Notes: generated from the letters alone by a model not told the origin. A stretch of 13,266 nucleotides of DNA from Bacteroides sp. CAG:144 (GCA_000434215.1 HF999668.1:1223-14488); one strand, 5' to 3'. Shown: positions 1-7,220, numbered from the stretch's first letter. Translations and numbers: made by a program.

Positions 1-701
1 AATGCAAATCTCACCCCCCGGTCATTTAAACCTTCCAGTATTTTCAACAACATGGTTTCCTCATTCGGATTCCAACCCGTAAATCCCCTTTTTCCGTCAT
101 TGTAAGTTCCTGTCGTTATCAAATACGGAGGGTCGGCATAAACAAAGTCTACCGCCGTCAAGGATTCGAAATCGAACGTCTTAAAATCACCGCACCGGAA
201 AACGAAATTTTTGGAATGTATTTTTTCCAAGAACCTCAAAAGATTGTTCTTCATATTCTCATTATAACTGCTGCGCTCTTTTCCGAAAGGGATATTATAT
301 CGGTGAGCTGCATTAAAACGAATTTGGTGATTAAAAGAATAGGCAACCAACACAAATAAATCCAAAGGATTTTTTCGGGAATTGTATTCTTCACGCAAAG
401 CCAAATACCCGTCCTTATTGGTAAGGGAAAGTTCAAACTCCCGTATACGATTTTCGATATAAAAAACGACCTCCTCTATTGTATTCTCTCGAAATGTTTT
501 ATACATATCGACGAGATACACTAAATTATCATTGAATATGACTTTTTCTGCCGCCACATTGATTCCGACATTACAGCCTCCGCAAAAAAGGTCCACGAAT
601 GTGGAAATATTTTTGGGAAACAATGGTATGATTTGCGACAACAGTTTTCTTTTGCCGCCTATATAGTTTAAGGGAGAATGCACATAGTTCACGTTTTCCA
701 T
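1..701 (-). CDS. D12-class (Dam-like) DNA adenine-N6 methyltransferase, 3' end outside window
   Basis: This gene would transfer a methyl group from S-adenosylmethionine to N6 of adenine in a short DNA site. The visible 233 residues hold SPLNYIGGK (residues 9-17, N-terminal motif X region), the SAM-binding motif FVDLFCGG (35-42) and the catalytic DPPY (190-193, in DFVYADPPY). The order X, I, a roughly 130-residue target-recognition stretch, then IV is that of the alpha/D12 group (Dam, DpnM, FokI-type domains). Start: ATG at 701-699, with GGAG 5 nt upstream and an in-frame TGA further up. The frame is open to the left edge; the C-terminus is missing. It lies 50 bp downstream of the GH106 gene with no terminator between, so co-transcription is possible. 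Hand counts of single lines give roughly 28-42% G+C here against about 48-57% in the GH106 gene, which suggests transfer. It could be a solitary methylase or half of a restriction-modification pair; the target site cannot be read from sequence alone. Confidence 0.92.
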   Translation of the reverse strand, partial: MENVNYVHSPLNYIGGKRKLLSQIIPLFPKNISTFVDLFCGGCNVGINVAAEKVIFNDNLVYLVDMYKTFRENTIEEVVFYIENRIREFELSLTNKDGYLALREEYNSRKNPLDLFVLVAYSFNHQIRFNAAHRYNIPFGKERSSYNENMKNNLLRFLEKIHSKNFVFRCGDFKTFDFESLTAVDFVYADPPYLITTGTYNDGKRGFTGWNPNEETMLLKILEGLNDRGVRFA

Positions 702-706
702 ATCAA

Positions 707-710
707 CTCC
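707..710 (-). promoter_or_regulatory. Shine-Dalgarno-like GGAG before the methyltransferase
   Basis: On the minus strand GGAG sits 5 nt before the ATG at 701. The plus-strand housekeeping genes here start without a recognisable SD, as is usual in Bacteroidota, so this site supports the chosen start and hints at a different origin for the gene. Confidence 0.5.
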
Positions 711-751
711 AAACGGTCCTTTGTTGTTTATTCAGAAAAGCTTCTTCTTTC

Positions 752-3700
752 TCATTCGTTCCGATACAGCAGCGACACACCCACAAGCCCCGAAGGCACA
801 AGAGCATCTTCGGGCTCGGCGATCTCGGGATAAGCATAGGTTACCCGTTGATCGGCAGGCAGAGAAGCATCGCCTATCATACGATTCATAAGGGAATTGA
901 CAATGTGTATCTCCACCTCATTATCTCCCTCCCGCACAACCTCCGTAAAATCTGCTTCCCAGGGCGAGCACCATACGGTATCCGTCTCTACACCATTGAC
1001 GACAATACGGGCAGCCGCACCAAGGAGCGAAAGTTTCAAAAAGACTTTTTCCTCGGGCATATTGCGATGAACAGAAAAACGATTCCGATAAATTGCTGTT
1101 CCCGAATAGTACTTGATTCGGGGATCGGTGTGTGCTGTCCAGTCGGCAAGTTCATGGAAGGTTACATGTCCGAGGCCTCCCCACTCGGGTGCAAAATAAA
1201 CGTCCCAACTACCCGAAACCGCCTCTTCCCGACCGCTTCCAGCCCACATTACAGGAGGCAATGTATCGGGCCGATCGGACAAGACGATGAAATAAGATTC
1301 TCTCGGAGACATACGCAAGGCAAGCGACATAGAAACAGAATCGGTCGATACCGAAGACAAAGCATAACGCCGCCCATCAACAGGATTCCATAATTCAGCC
1401 GCACGTCTCACAGAACGGAAAGTAAACGTATCGGAAAGAGCAACATCGGTATGATTATCGAGAAAATAGACATCGGCATCGGCCAAGCGGCGATGGGCAA
1501 AATAGAGCTTATCCGACTTCACATCACCTTTTTCCATTGCCAAGTCAGGAATAAGGCCGGCCGCCGTTATCGCATCGGTCAAAGACATACCCCAATACAC
1601 CGACCCTTTGCCATACCGGTGAACCCCCTCGGGAGAATCCTCATCGCCCCAAAGCACAGCAACCCATTTACGATACTCGGTCTCTGTTCCCATATCTTCC
1701 CGGGTAGGAGAGCCCACCGGACGAGGGCCGTAAACCGGAACACCGGCTTTTACAAACGAAGCGATCTTCTTCAACGCTGCAAGCGTCATCTCCCCGTTAC
1801 GGGGCAAAACGACCATGCGATAACTCATTCCGTCGGGCAAAACCACTTTACCGTTTCGAGCTTCCATGCGGGAAAAAAGCGCATCGGAAGTAAACGCGTC
1901 GAAATCATAACCCGAAGGAATATCGGGCAAACGATAGGTCAAAATCTTTACCGGAGCATTTTCGCCTAAATAAACAGCCAAGTCGATAACCGGACGCCCC
2001 TGCCGCATCACATAAGCGCTACGCGACTGGTAATCCCAAAAGCCCCGGCTATATTCCCAAAACGTATTGTTACGGTTGAGGCAATAATGACGTCCGCCCC
2101 CCGTACTGCCGGGAATGCGATCGGTCCACGGTTGATAAGCCGAAGCGCAAACGACAAACTCATTGATACCGAAACAATAGGCATAATCGGCCAACGACTT
2201 GATATAAGCCAAAGAATGTGAAAACTGAGCATCGGTAAAAGCCTCTCCCGAGGCTATCGATTTGCCATAAAGATGCGCCGCCGAGGAACTCTCCTTAATA
2301 TCGTAATTGCCATCGGGGTGAATTGCCCAAAACTCACCCTGAGGTTTCGACACCCGGCCTTTCGCCTGTATGGGGTCGGCCACAATGCACAGGGCATTTC
2401 CCGTAGCTTGAGCCGTAAAATCCAGTCCTCGTTCCCGACACAAACGATCGAACGTCGCATAATAATTATCGGCAATGAGATCGGCAATCGTGCGACGCAC
2501 ATCGTAGAGGAAACCGTCCGACTCCTGCGTCGAGCCTACGACATAACCGGCCATGACCGGCAGATACTTTGTCATGTCATACCCCCGGCGACGAGAAAAT
2601 TCCTGTTCAAAACCGGGAGTCCAGTTCTGTGAACCGGCTTCGTGGCTGTCCATCGCCATACCTTGCAGGGCAATTTCATGGCGAGCCAACGTATCGGCAA
2701 TCGCCCCGAAATAGTGATTCCATTGCAACTCGGCTGCCGCAGCCGACATCTTATCGCACTCCAATCCCATGAGGTTGGGGCGTCCATGCTTGGTCTTGCT
2801 CCCCGTCGGGACATGCGAGAATCGCAACACGGCCCAAGTCCCCTCGGGGACGTCCCATCTCAAAATACCGTCTTCATCGAAATAACGGGTAATATCGACA
2901 ATCGCAGAAGGGTCGATAACCTCCGACGACGTATAAACCGGAGTACAATCGGGATCGATATATTCTGAATACAATCCGGCTTTCTCTTCCCATCGGTCGA
3001 CACACGCCCTCGAAGAAAGTCGTACATCGCCCAACTGCATATCGAGACGAGGTTTATCGGGGGTCTGCCAATCATGCAAGTTCAACCTGAAATAACGAGC
3101 CGTAACGGCCGGAAAAGCGACTGTCTTCTGCCGCCATGACGAATGCGCCTTATAAACGGGCTGCAAGTCGCACACCGGCTTGTAATGAACGCCATCGTCC
3201 GAGACTTCGAGTTGTCCCAACGGAGGAAGTACCTGATAGCCAGTTCCTACAAAGACATCGCCGGGAGCCCCGGGGACATTTGTCGCACTGGTCGTAGCTT
3301 TTCCTCTCGGTGCGACCTGATAGGTAATGCTGCGAGCCGTAAAATCACGACCGAAATCGAGTTTGATATACACCGACTCTCCTTTATTTTGCGAGGGTAT
3401 ACGAGTCAATTTCTTACCGGGGGCAAATACGGCATCGACATTGATAGCCGGAACATTGGAAGAAATTTGTGGAACAGCCCGGCGGCTATCATCGTCCCAC
3501 GACGGTTGTACAGGAAAAGCCAAAACTGCCACATCTTTATAATAAGAGGATTTCGGGAGCGGTAATTTCAACTCCACCCGACGGCCGCCGACGAGCGAAG
3601 TATCGGTCGATGCAAGTCTCTGCATTCCCATATCGGGAGTAACCCACGGGCCACCGGCCACATAGCCGTTCGACACATGGCACTCGAAGGTAAGCCCCAA

Positions 3701-4033
3701 CCGCTCGGCTTCGCGAGCCGAAAAAATCAACATATCCCACCACTCGGACGACATAGCCTCGAAAGCTCCGGGTGTTTTTTTATTATGCACCTGATCGTAA
3801 TAAACGACGCCACCCACTCCGGCACGGCGATACGCTTCGAGGTCGGCAGTGATTCCCTCCCGGGTCGTCTCGGTTTCTCCATGAAACCACCACACTTTGG
3901 TCCGAGTACTATCTTGCGGATCGGCAAAACCGGCCGCTACGTCTCGCACATTCCCGGGACAACGATTTTTTGCAACATCGCACCCCGACAAGGTAATCAT
4001 AACTATGCATAATGCCAATACAATAGCGCTCAT
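752..4033 (-). CDS. GH106 family glycoside hydrolase (alpha-L-rhamnosidase type), secreted lipoprotein
   Basis: Predicted exo-acting alpha-L-rhamnosidase removing terminal rhamnose from plant or other glycans, acting at the cell surface or in the periplasm. From the ATG at 4033 the protein has 1093 residues. Residues 1-18 (MSAIVLALCIVMITLSGC) are a lipoprotein signal with lipobox LSGC and acceptor Cys18. The GH106 N-terminal signature follows (WWFHGE, then GITADLEAYRRAGVGGVVYY, about 47-79). Residues about 215-345 resemble an inserted discoidin-like beta-sandwich (KLDFG...LEVSDDGVHY...ARYFRLNL). The likely acid/base pair are Glu465 in MDSHEAGSQNWTPGF and Glu581 in DIKESSSAAHLYGKS, by family pattern. 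The C-terminal 110 residues form a GH2-like sugar-binding domain (VVNGVETDTVW, NRMIGD, final SGLVGVSLLY). A TTG at 4042 would add three residues, but ATG fits better with the promoter at 4057-4088. Oddly, the signal n-region has no basic residue, although an upstream in-frame codon encodes Arg. No SusC/SusD or regulator is adjacent, so the target glycan is unknown. Confidence 0.9.
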   Translation of the reverse strand: MSAIVLALCIVMITLSGCDVAKNRCPGNVRDVAAGFADPQDSTRTKVWWFHGETETTREGITADLEAYRRAGVGGVVYYDQVHNKKTPGAFEAMSSEWWDMLIFSAREAERLGLTFECHVSNGYVAGGPWVTPDMGMQRLASTDTSLVGGRRVELKLPLPKSSYYKDVAVLAFPVQPSWDDDSRRAVPQISSNVPAINVDAVFAPGKKLTRIPSQNKGESVYIKLDFGRDFTARSITYQVAPRGKATTSATNVPGAPGDVFVGTGYQVLPPLGQLEVSDDGVHYKPVCDLQPVYKAHSSWRQKTVAFPAVTARYFRLNLHDWQTPDKPRLDMQLGDVRLSSRACVDRWEEKAGLYSEYIDPDCTPVYTSSEVIDPSAIVDITRYFDEDGILRWDVPEGTWAVLRFSHVPTGSKTKHGRPNLMGLECDKMSAAAAELQWNHYFGAIADTLARHEIALQGMAMDSHEAGSQNWTPGFEQEFSRRRGYDMTKYLPVMAGYVVGSTQESDGFLYDVRRTIADLIADNYYATFDRLCRERGLDFTAQATGNALCIVADPIQAKGRVSKPQGEFWAIHPDGNYDIKESSSAAHLYGKSIASGEAFTDAQFSHSLAYIKSLADYAYCFGINEFVVCASAYQPWTDRIPGSTGGGRHYCLNRNNTFWEYSRGFWDYQSRSAYVMRQGRPVIDLAVYLGENAPVKILTYRLPDIPSGYDFDAFTSDALFSRMEARNGKVVLPDGMSYRMVVLPRNGEMTLAALKKIASFVKAGVPVYGPRPVGSPTREDMGTETEYRKWVAVLWGDEDSPEGVHRYGKGSVYWGMSLTDAITAAGLIPDLAMEKGDVKSDKLYFAHRRLADADVYFLDNHTDVALSDTFTFRSVRRAAELWNPVDGRRYALSSVSTDSVSMSLALRMSPRESYFIVLSDRPDTLPPVMWAGSGREEAVSGSWDVYFAPEWGGLGHVTFHELADWTAHTDPRIKYYSGTAIYRNRFSVHRNMPEEKVFLKLSLLGAAARIVVNGVETDTVWCSPWEADFTEVVREGDNEVEIHIVNSLMNRMIGDASLPADQRVTYAYPEIAEPEDALVPSGLVGVSLLYRNE

Positions 4034-4056
4034 GGTATTCAAAATATAATTCCTTA

Positions 4057-4088
4057 CAAAAGTAGGGATAATTCATCAACCCGACAAA
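4057..4088 (-). promoter_or_regulatory. Bacteroidetes-type promoter of the GH106 gene
   Basis: On the minus strand TTTG (4088-4085) is followed after 20 nt by TACTTTTG (4064-4057), matching the -33/-7 pattern TTTG-N19..20-TAnnTTTG of the Bacteroidetes primary sigma factor. Transcription would start a few bases downstream, near 4050, giving a leader of about 15-20 nt before the ATG at 4033. This argues against any start upstream of the TTG at 4042. Confidence 0.75.
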
Positions 4089-4261
4089 TAATATCATATC
4101 GGTAACAGCCAAAGAGTGATTCGAAAATTTTTCTATTCTCAATCCCGAAAAAGATACATCGTATACTTTTGAGACTCGCTTATTCCATGCCACCCTCGAT
4201 ATATTCTCATCAACTACGACACCAAGAAGGTACACAAAAGAAAAATTTCTTATAGAAAAGT

Positions 4262-4291
4262 TTTGGAATACAGATAAAAAGCGTACCTTTG
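4262..4291 (+). promoter_or_regulatory. Bacteroidetes-type promoter of the rplM operon
   Basis: TTTG (4262-4265), an 18-nt spacer, then TACCTTTG (4284-4291) fit the -33/-7 consensus. The start site would lie near 4297, leaving an untranslated leader of about 105 nt before rplM that contains the nested hairpin at 4321-4372. Confidence 0.8.
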
Positions 4292-4320
4292 CAGTCCGAT
4301 TATTACCACAATAACAAATC

Positions 4321-4372
4321 GGTATGTCGACGACTATGACCCTTTGGCCTGGGTCTTTCCATGAGACATACC
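4321..4372 (+). promoter_or_regulatory. Structured mRNA leader of rplM (candidate L13 autoregulatory element)
   Basis: An outer 8-bp perfect stem GGTATGTC (4321-4328) / GACATACC (4365-4372) encloses an inner 5-bp stem GACCC (4338-4342) / GGGTC (4351-4355) with an 8-nt loop TTTGGCCT. The asymmetric internal loop between the stems has 9 nt on each side. It lies wholly within the predicted rplM 5' UTR and has no U-run after it, so it is not an intrinsic terminator. Comparative studies have proposed an L13 ribosomal-protein leader in Bacteroidia (from memory, not checked here), and this is the expected place for it. Likely role: L13, or a partner product of the operon, binds its own mRNA and reduces expression. 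Confidence 0.7.
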
Positions 4373-4404
4373 CAATAAGTAATTAACAATTAAAGAATTA
4401 AACA

Positions 4405-4860
4405 GTGGATACGTTAAGTTACAAAACCATTTCGGTGAACAAGGCAACCGCTCAAAAAGAATGGGTTGTGGTAGATGCCACCGGCCAATCATTGGGTCGC
4501 ATCGCCGCCAAGGTAGCCAAACTCCTGAGAGGAAAATACAAACCCAGCTACACTCCGCACGTAGATTGCGGCGACAATGTCATCATTATCAATGCCGAGA
4601 AAGTAGAACTTACCGGTAAAAAATGGAATGACCGCATTTATATCCGTTTCACGGGTTATCCCGGCGGTCAACGCATGCATACCCCGGCCGACCTGATGAA
4701 GAAAGGCCCCAGATACCTTTTCCAAAAGGTGGTAAAAGGTATGCTTCCCAAAAATCGTCTGGGCGACCAATTACTGCGTAACCTCTATGTATACGCCGGT
4801 AGCGAACATCCGCACGAAGCTCAGCAACCCAAAGTTATAGATATTAACACCCTTAAATAA
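4405..4860 (+). CDS. rplM: 50S ribosomal protein L13
   Basis: L13 is an early-assembling protein of the large ribosomal subunit that contacts 23S rRNA. The 151-residue product carries the family core: WVVVDATGQSLGRIAAKVAKLLRGK (about 20-44), CGDNVIIINAEKVELTGKKW, GYPGGQR and VKGMLPKNRLG. It is somewhat longer than the 142-residue E. coli protein because of a short N-terminal extension (MDTLSYKTISVNKATAQ) that is typical of Bacteroidales. Translation begins at a GTG; no ATG in this frame precedes the conserved core, and the region before it is AT-rich with no SD. It is the first gene of an operon with rpsI, which follows after 5 nt. Expression is probably set by the promoter at 4262-4291 and the leader hairpin. 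Confidence 0.97.
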   Translation: MDTLSYKTISVNKATAQKEWVVVDATGQSLGRIAAKVAKLLRGKYKPSYTPHVDCGDNVIIINAEKVELTGKKWNDRIYIRFTGYPGGQRMHTPADLMKKGPRYLFQKVVKGMLPKNRLGDQLLRNLYVYAGSEHPHEAQQPKVIDINTLK

Positions 4861-4865
4861 GCCGT

Positions 4866-5252
4866 ATGGAAATAGTTAATGCAATAGGAAGACGTAAAGC
4901 CGCTGTTGCCCGCGTATTCGTTAACGAAGGAACCGGTGTCATTACCATCAACAACAAAGATCTTGCTGCATATTTCCCTTCGAGCATTCTGCAGTACATC
5001 GTAAAACAACCCCTCACCAAACTGGGTGTCGCCGAAAAATACGACATCAAAGTAAATATCGACGGCGGCGGTTTCAAAGGCCAGGCCGAAGCACTTCGCC
5101 TCGCTATCGCCCGCGCGTTGGTAAAAATCAATCCTGAGGACAAACCCGCGCTCAAAGCCGAAGGCTTCATGACGCGCGACCCGCGTGCTGTTGAACGTAA
5201 GAAACCGGGACAACCCAAAGCAAGAAAGAGATTCCAGTTCAGCAAACGTTAA
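4866..5252 (+). CDS. rpsI: 30S ribosomal protein S9
   Basis: S9 lies in the head of the small subunit, and its C-terminal tail reaches the P-site tRNA. The 128-residue product has the N-terminal GRRKAAVARVF, the GGGFKGQAEALRLAIARAL core (about 67-85) and the basic tail KKPGQPKARKRFQFSKR ending in the conserved Lys-Arg. The length matches the family (about 128-130). The start ATG lies 5 nt after the rplM stop, so the two are translationally close, the standard rplM-rpsI pair. Confidence 0.98.
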   Translation: MEIVNAIGRRKAAVARVFVNEGTGVITINNKDLAAYFPSSILQYIVKQPLTKLGVAEKYDIKVNIDGGGFKGQAEALRLAIARALVKINPEDKPALKAEGFMTRDPRAVERKKPGQPKARKRFQFSKR

Positions 5253-5300
5253 TGGTATTTGCGAGCTATTCCTCAGCAAGTATGCAACGTTTAGTATCCA

Positions 5301-5376
5301 AATTTTCGGGATTCGGCGGCACAGAGGCGTGTATCGCATATATGGCGACGACGCCGGCAACGACTACCCGGAAATT
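5301..5376 (+). promoter_or_regulatory. Structured leader between rpsI and rpsB (candidate S2 regulatory RNA)
   Basis: The 162-nt gap before rpsB contains a 10-bp stem AATTTTCGGG (5301-5310) / CCCGGAAATT (5367-5376) with one G-U wobble. Inside it CGGCG (5314-5318) can pair with CGCCG (5352-5356), and CGC (5335-5337) with GCG (5345-5347) can close a small apical loop. No U-run follows the outer stem, so this is not a terminator, and I found no clear -33/-7 promoter in the gap. S2 is known to control rpsB-tsf through its leader in enterobacteria. A similar role here is inference. Confidence 0.55.
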
Positions 5377-5414
5377 GATTCAGTAGAAAGTAAACAAGCA
5401 AACAACAAACAACA

Positions 5415-6263
5415 ATGGCAATTACAACATTTGACCAATTATTAGAAGCCGGCGTACACTTTGGCCACCTGAAAAGAAAATGGAACCCGGCTATGGCTCC
5501 GTACATCTTCATGGAGCGTAACGGTATCCACATCATCGACCTTTACAAAACGGTCGCCAAAATCGACGAAGCAGCTGCTGCGTTGAAACAAATCGCCAAA
5601 TCGGGCAAAAAGATACTCTTCGTCGCCACCAAAAAACAAGCGAAAGAAGTTCTCGCTGCCAAAGCTACCGAAATCGGTATGCCTTACGTTATAGAACGTT
5701 GGCCGGGCGGTATGCTCACCAACTTCCCCACCATTCGCAAGGCGGTGAAGAAAATGGCATCGATCGACAAAATGATCAAAGACGGAACTTTCGACAACCT
5801 CTCCAAACGCGAGAAACTGCAAGTAACCCGTCAACGCGCCAAATTGGAAAAGACACTCGGTAGCATCGCCGACTTGACCCGTCTCCCGTCGGCACTCTTC
5901 GTTGTAGACGTGATGAAAGAACACATCGCCGTACGCGAAGCTAACCGTCTGGGCATTCCCGTATTCGCCATGGTCGACACCAACTCCGACCCGACGAACA
6001 TCGACTTCGTAATCCCCGCCAACGACGACGCCACCAAATCGATCGAGGTAATCCTCAATGCCGTATGCGGTGCTGTCGCCGAAGGTCTCGAAGAACGTAA
6101 AATCGAGAAAGTCGACGCCGAAGCTGCCGAAGCACAAGGCGAAGCCTCAGCGAAAAAAGAGCGTAAGACTCGCATCAAACGCACCAAAGCCGAAGACGAC
6201 GAGGCCCTCAACGCCAATGTTGCTGCAAAAGTAATGAAAGGACAGAACGAAGACGAGGAATAA
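5415..6263 (+). CDS. rpsB: 30S ribosomal protein S2
   Basis: S2 binds late to the small subunit and is needed for S1 recruitment in many bacteria. The 282-residue product opens with FDQLLEAGVHFGHLKRKWNPAMAPYIF, then IHIIDLYKT, RWPGGMLTNF and DTNSDP, all S2 signatures. The core ends near residue 225. The last 55 or so residues are a highly charged, low-complexity Lys/Glu/Asp/Ala tail (KKERKTRIKRTKAEDDE and beyond). Tails of this type occur in Bacteroidetes S2 proteins, and the total is longer than the roughly 240-residue E. coli S2. The gene sits after a structured leader and before tsf, the usual pair. Confidence 0.98.
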   Translation: MAITTFDQLLEAGVHFGHLKRKWNPAMAPYIFMERNGIHIIDLYKTVAKIDEAAAALKQIAKSGKKILFVATKKQAKEVLAAKATEIGMPYVIERWPGGMLTNFPTIRKAVKKMASIDKMIKDGTFDNLSKREKLQVTRQRAKLEKTLGSIADLTRLPSALFVVDVMKEHIAVREANRLGIPVFAMVDTNSDPTNIDFVIPANDDATKSIEVILNAVCGAVAEGLEERKIEKVDAEAAEAQGEASAKKERKTRIKRTKAEDDEALNANVAAKVMKGQNEDEE

Positions 6264-6297
6264 TCGCATCGTTCTCCCGCAGACAATCAACTACCGG

Positions 6298-6339
6298 CAA
6301 AGAGTGAGCCCCGCAAAAACCTACGGGACTTGCTCTTTG
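6298..6339 (+). terminator. Long stem-loop between rpsB and tsf (attenuator or processing hairpin)
   Basis: Arms 6298-6313 and 6324-6339 pair over 16 positions with one C-A mismatch and two G-U wobbles, leaving a 10-nt loop. The base starts CAAAGAG/CTCTTTG and the top is CCCG/CGGG. The bases after it are TTATTC, a poor U-run, so termination would be partial at best. I found no clear -33/-7 promoter before tsf. The most economical reading is a read-through attenuator or RNase site setting the rpsB:tsf ratio, similar in position to the rpsB-tsf intercistronic hairpin of enterobacteria. Confidence 0.6.
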
Positions 6340-6372
6340 TTATTCATAGAAACCCTTTAAAAGAAAAATATT

Positions 6373-7197
6373 ATGGCTGTTACAATGGCAGATATTACCA
6401 AACTCCGTAAAATGACCGGAGCAGGTATGATGGACTGCAAAAAAGCTCTCGAAGAAGCAAACAATGACTTCGACGGCGCAATAGAAATCATTCGCAAAAG
6501 AGGTCAGGCTATCGCTGCAAAACGTGAAGACCGCGAAGCTGCCGAAGGCTGCGTACTCGCAACCAGCAAAGGCGACTATGCCGCTATCGTAGCTTTGAAA
6601 TGCGAAACCGACTTCGTCGCTCAAAATAAAGATTTCGTGGCATTGACCCAGAAAATTCTCGATGCCGCTATCGAAAACAAACCCGCCGACCTCGAAGCCC
6701 TCAAAGCTATAAAACTCGACGGTCGCACTATCGCTGAACTGGTTACCGACCAAAGCGGTGTTACCGGAGAAAAAATGGAACTCGGTTATTTCGATTCTCT
6801 TTCGGCAGCTTCGACGATCTTCTACATACACCCGGGTAACAAACTGGCAACTATCGTAGGATTCAATCAAGCCGATGTAGAACACCAAGTAGCCCGCGAT
6901 GTGGCTATGCAGGTTGCCGCCATGAATCCCATTGCCGTCCGTCCCGAAGAAGTTCCGAGCGATATTATCGAGAAAGAACTCGAAATCGCCCGTGAAAAAG
7001 CCCGTGAAGCCGGCAAACCCGAAAATCTCATCGACCGTATCGCACAAGGTTCTTTGCAGAAATACTACAAAGAGTTTACTTTGTTGCAACAGGAATTTGT
7101 AAAAGATCCGAAACAAACGATCGAACAATACCTCAAAGCTCAAAATAAAGAGTTGACGGTAACGGCTTTCCGTCGTTTCACATTGAATGCAGAATAA
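6373..7197 (+). CDS. tsf: Translation elongation factor Ts
   Basis: EF-Ts recycles EF-Tu by driving release of GDP. The 274-residue product has the N-terminal UBA-like module (ITKLRKMTGAGMMDCKKALEEA, about 8-29), the EF-Tu contact motif TDFVAQN (79-85), the core VGFNQADVEHQVARDVAMQVAAMNP, and the C-terminal QYLKAQNKELTVTAFRRF. It is about 55 residues shorter than the roughly 330-residue EF-Ts I recall for Bacteroides. The missing part is a Lys/Glu/Ala-rich insert that would fall near residue 210. All conserved blocks are present, so it is a compact form rather than a truncation. The ATG at 6373 is preferred over the in-frame ATG at Met5 because the MAVTMADITKLRKMTG start is usual in the order. 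Confidence 0.97.
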   Translation: MAVTMADITKLRKMTGAGMMDCKKALEEANNDFDGAIEIIRKRGQAIAAKREDREAAEGCVLATSKGDYAAIVALKCETDFVAQNKDFVALTQKILDAAIENKPADLEALKAIKLDGRTIAELVTDQSGVTGEKMELGYFDSLSAASTIFYIHPGNKLATIVGFNQADVEHQVARDVAMQVAAMNPIAVRPEEVPSDIIEKELEIAREKAREAGKPENLIDRIAQGSLQKYYKEFTLLQQEFVKDPKQTIEQYLKAQNKELTVTAFRRFTLNAE

Positions 7198-7220
7198 AAA
7201 CATTCCATTCCCATATGTTA

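Larger units (their letters stand above)
4034..4404. other. Divergent intergenic region between GH106 and rplM
   Basis: This gene-free stretch of about 370 bp separates the divergent GH106 and rplM genes. The left end holds the GH106 promoter (4057-4088), the right end the rplM promoter (4262-4291) and a structured leader (4321-4372). Between about 4089 and 4261 I see no credible gene. The only suggestive motif is an isolated TACTTTTG at 4164-4171 on the plus strand, with no TTTG at the right distance upstream. An open frame on the minus strand covers much of this stretch but looks like chance. Confidence 0.7.

Noticed and set aside
736..747. Near-palindrome around AAGCTT between GH106 and the methyltransferase as a terminator or operator
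   Set aside because: It has no loop and no T-run and is only about 10 bases long. It is expected by chance in AT-rich DNA.
848..3565. Several 100-180-codon plus-strand frames opposite the GH106 gene
   Set aside because: They lie within a confident GH106 coding sequence, are basic low-information peptides, and have no promoter or family match.
4164..4171. TACTTTTG on the plus strand as an extra rplM promoter
   Set aside because: There is no TTTG about 18-21 nt upstream, and a complete promoter is present at 4262-4291 closer to the gene.
3909..4235. A 108-codon minus-strand frame in the divergent intergenic region
   Set aside because: It overlaps the start of GH106 in another frame and spans the GH106 promoter. 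There is no conserved motif.
6340..7203. A 287-codon open frame on the minus strand lying over the whole of tsf
   Set aside because: It is a shadow of the tsf codon pattern. The predicted protein is Phe-rich with no family resemblance, and EF-Ts on the plus strand is certain.
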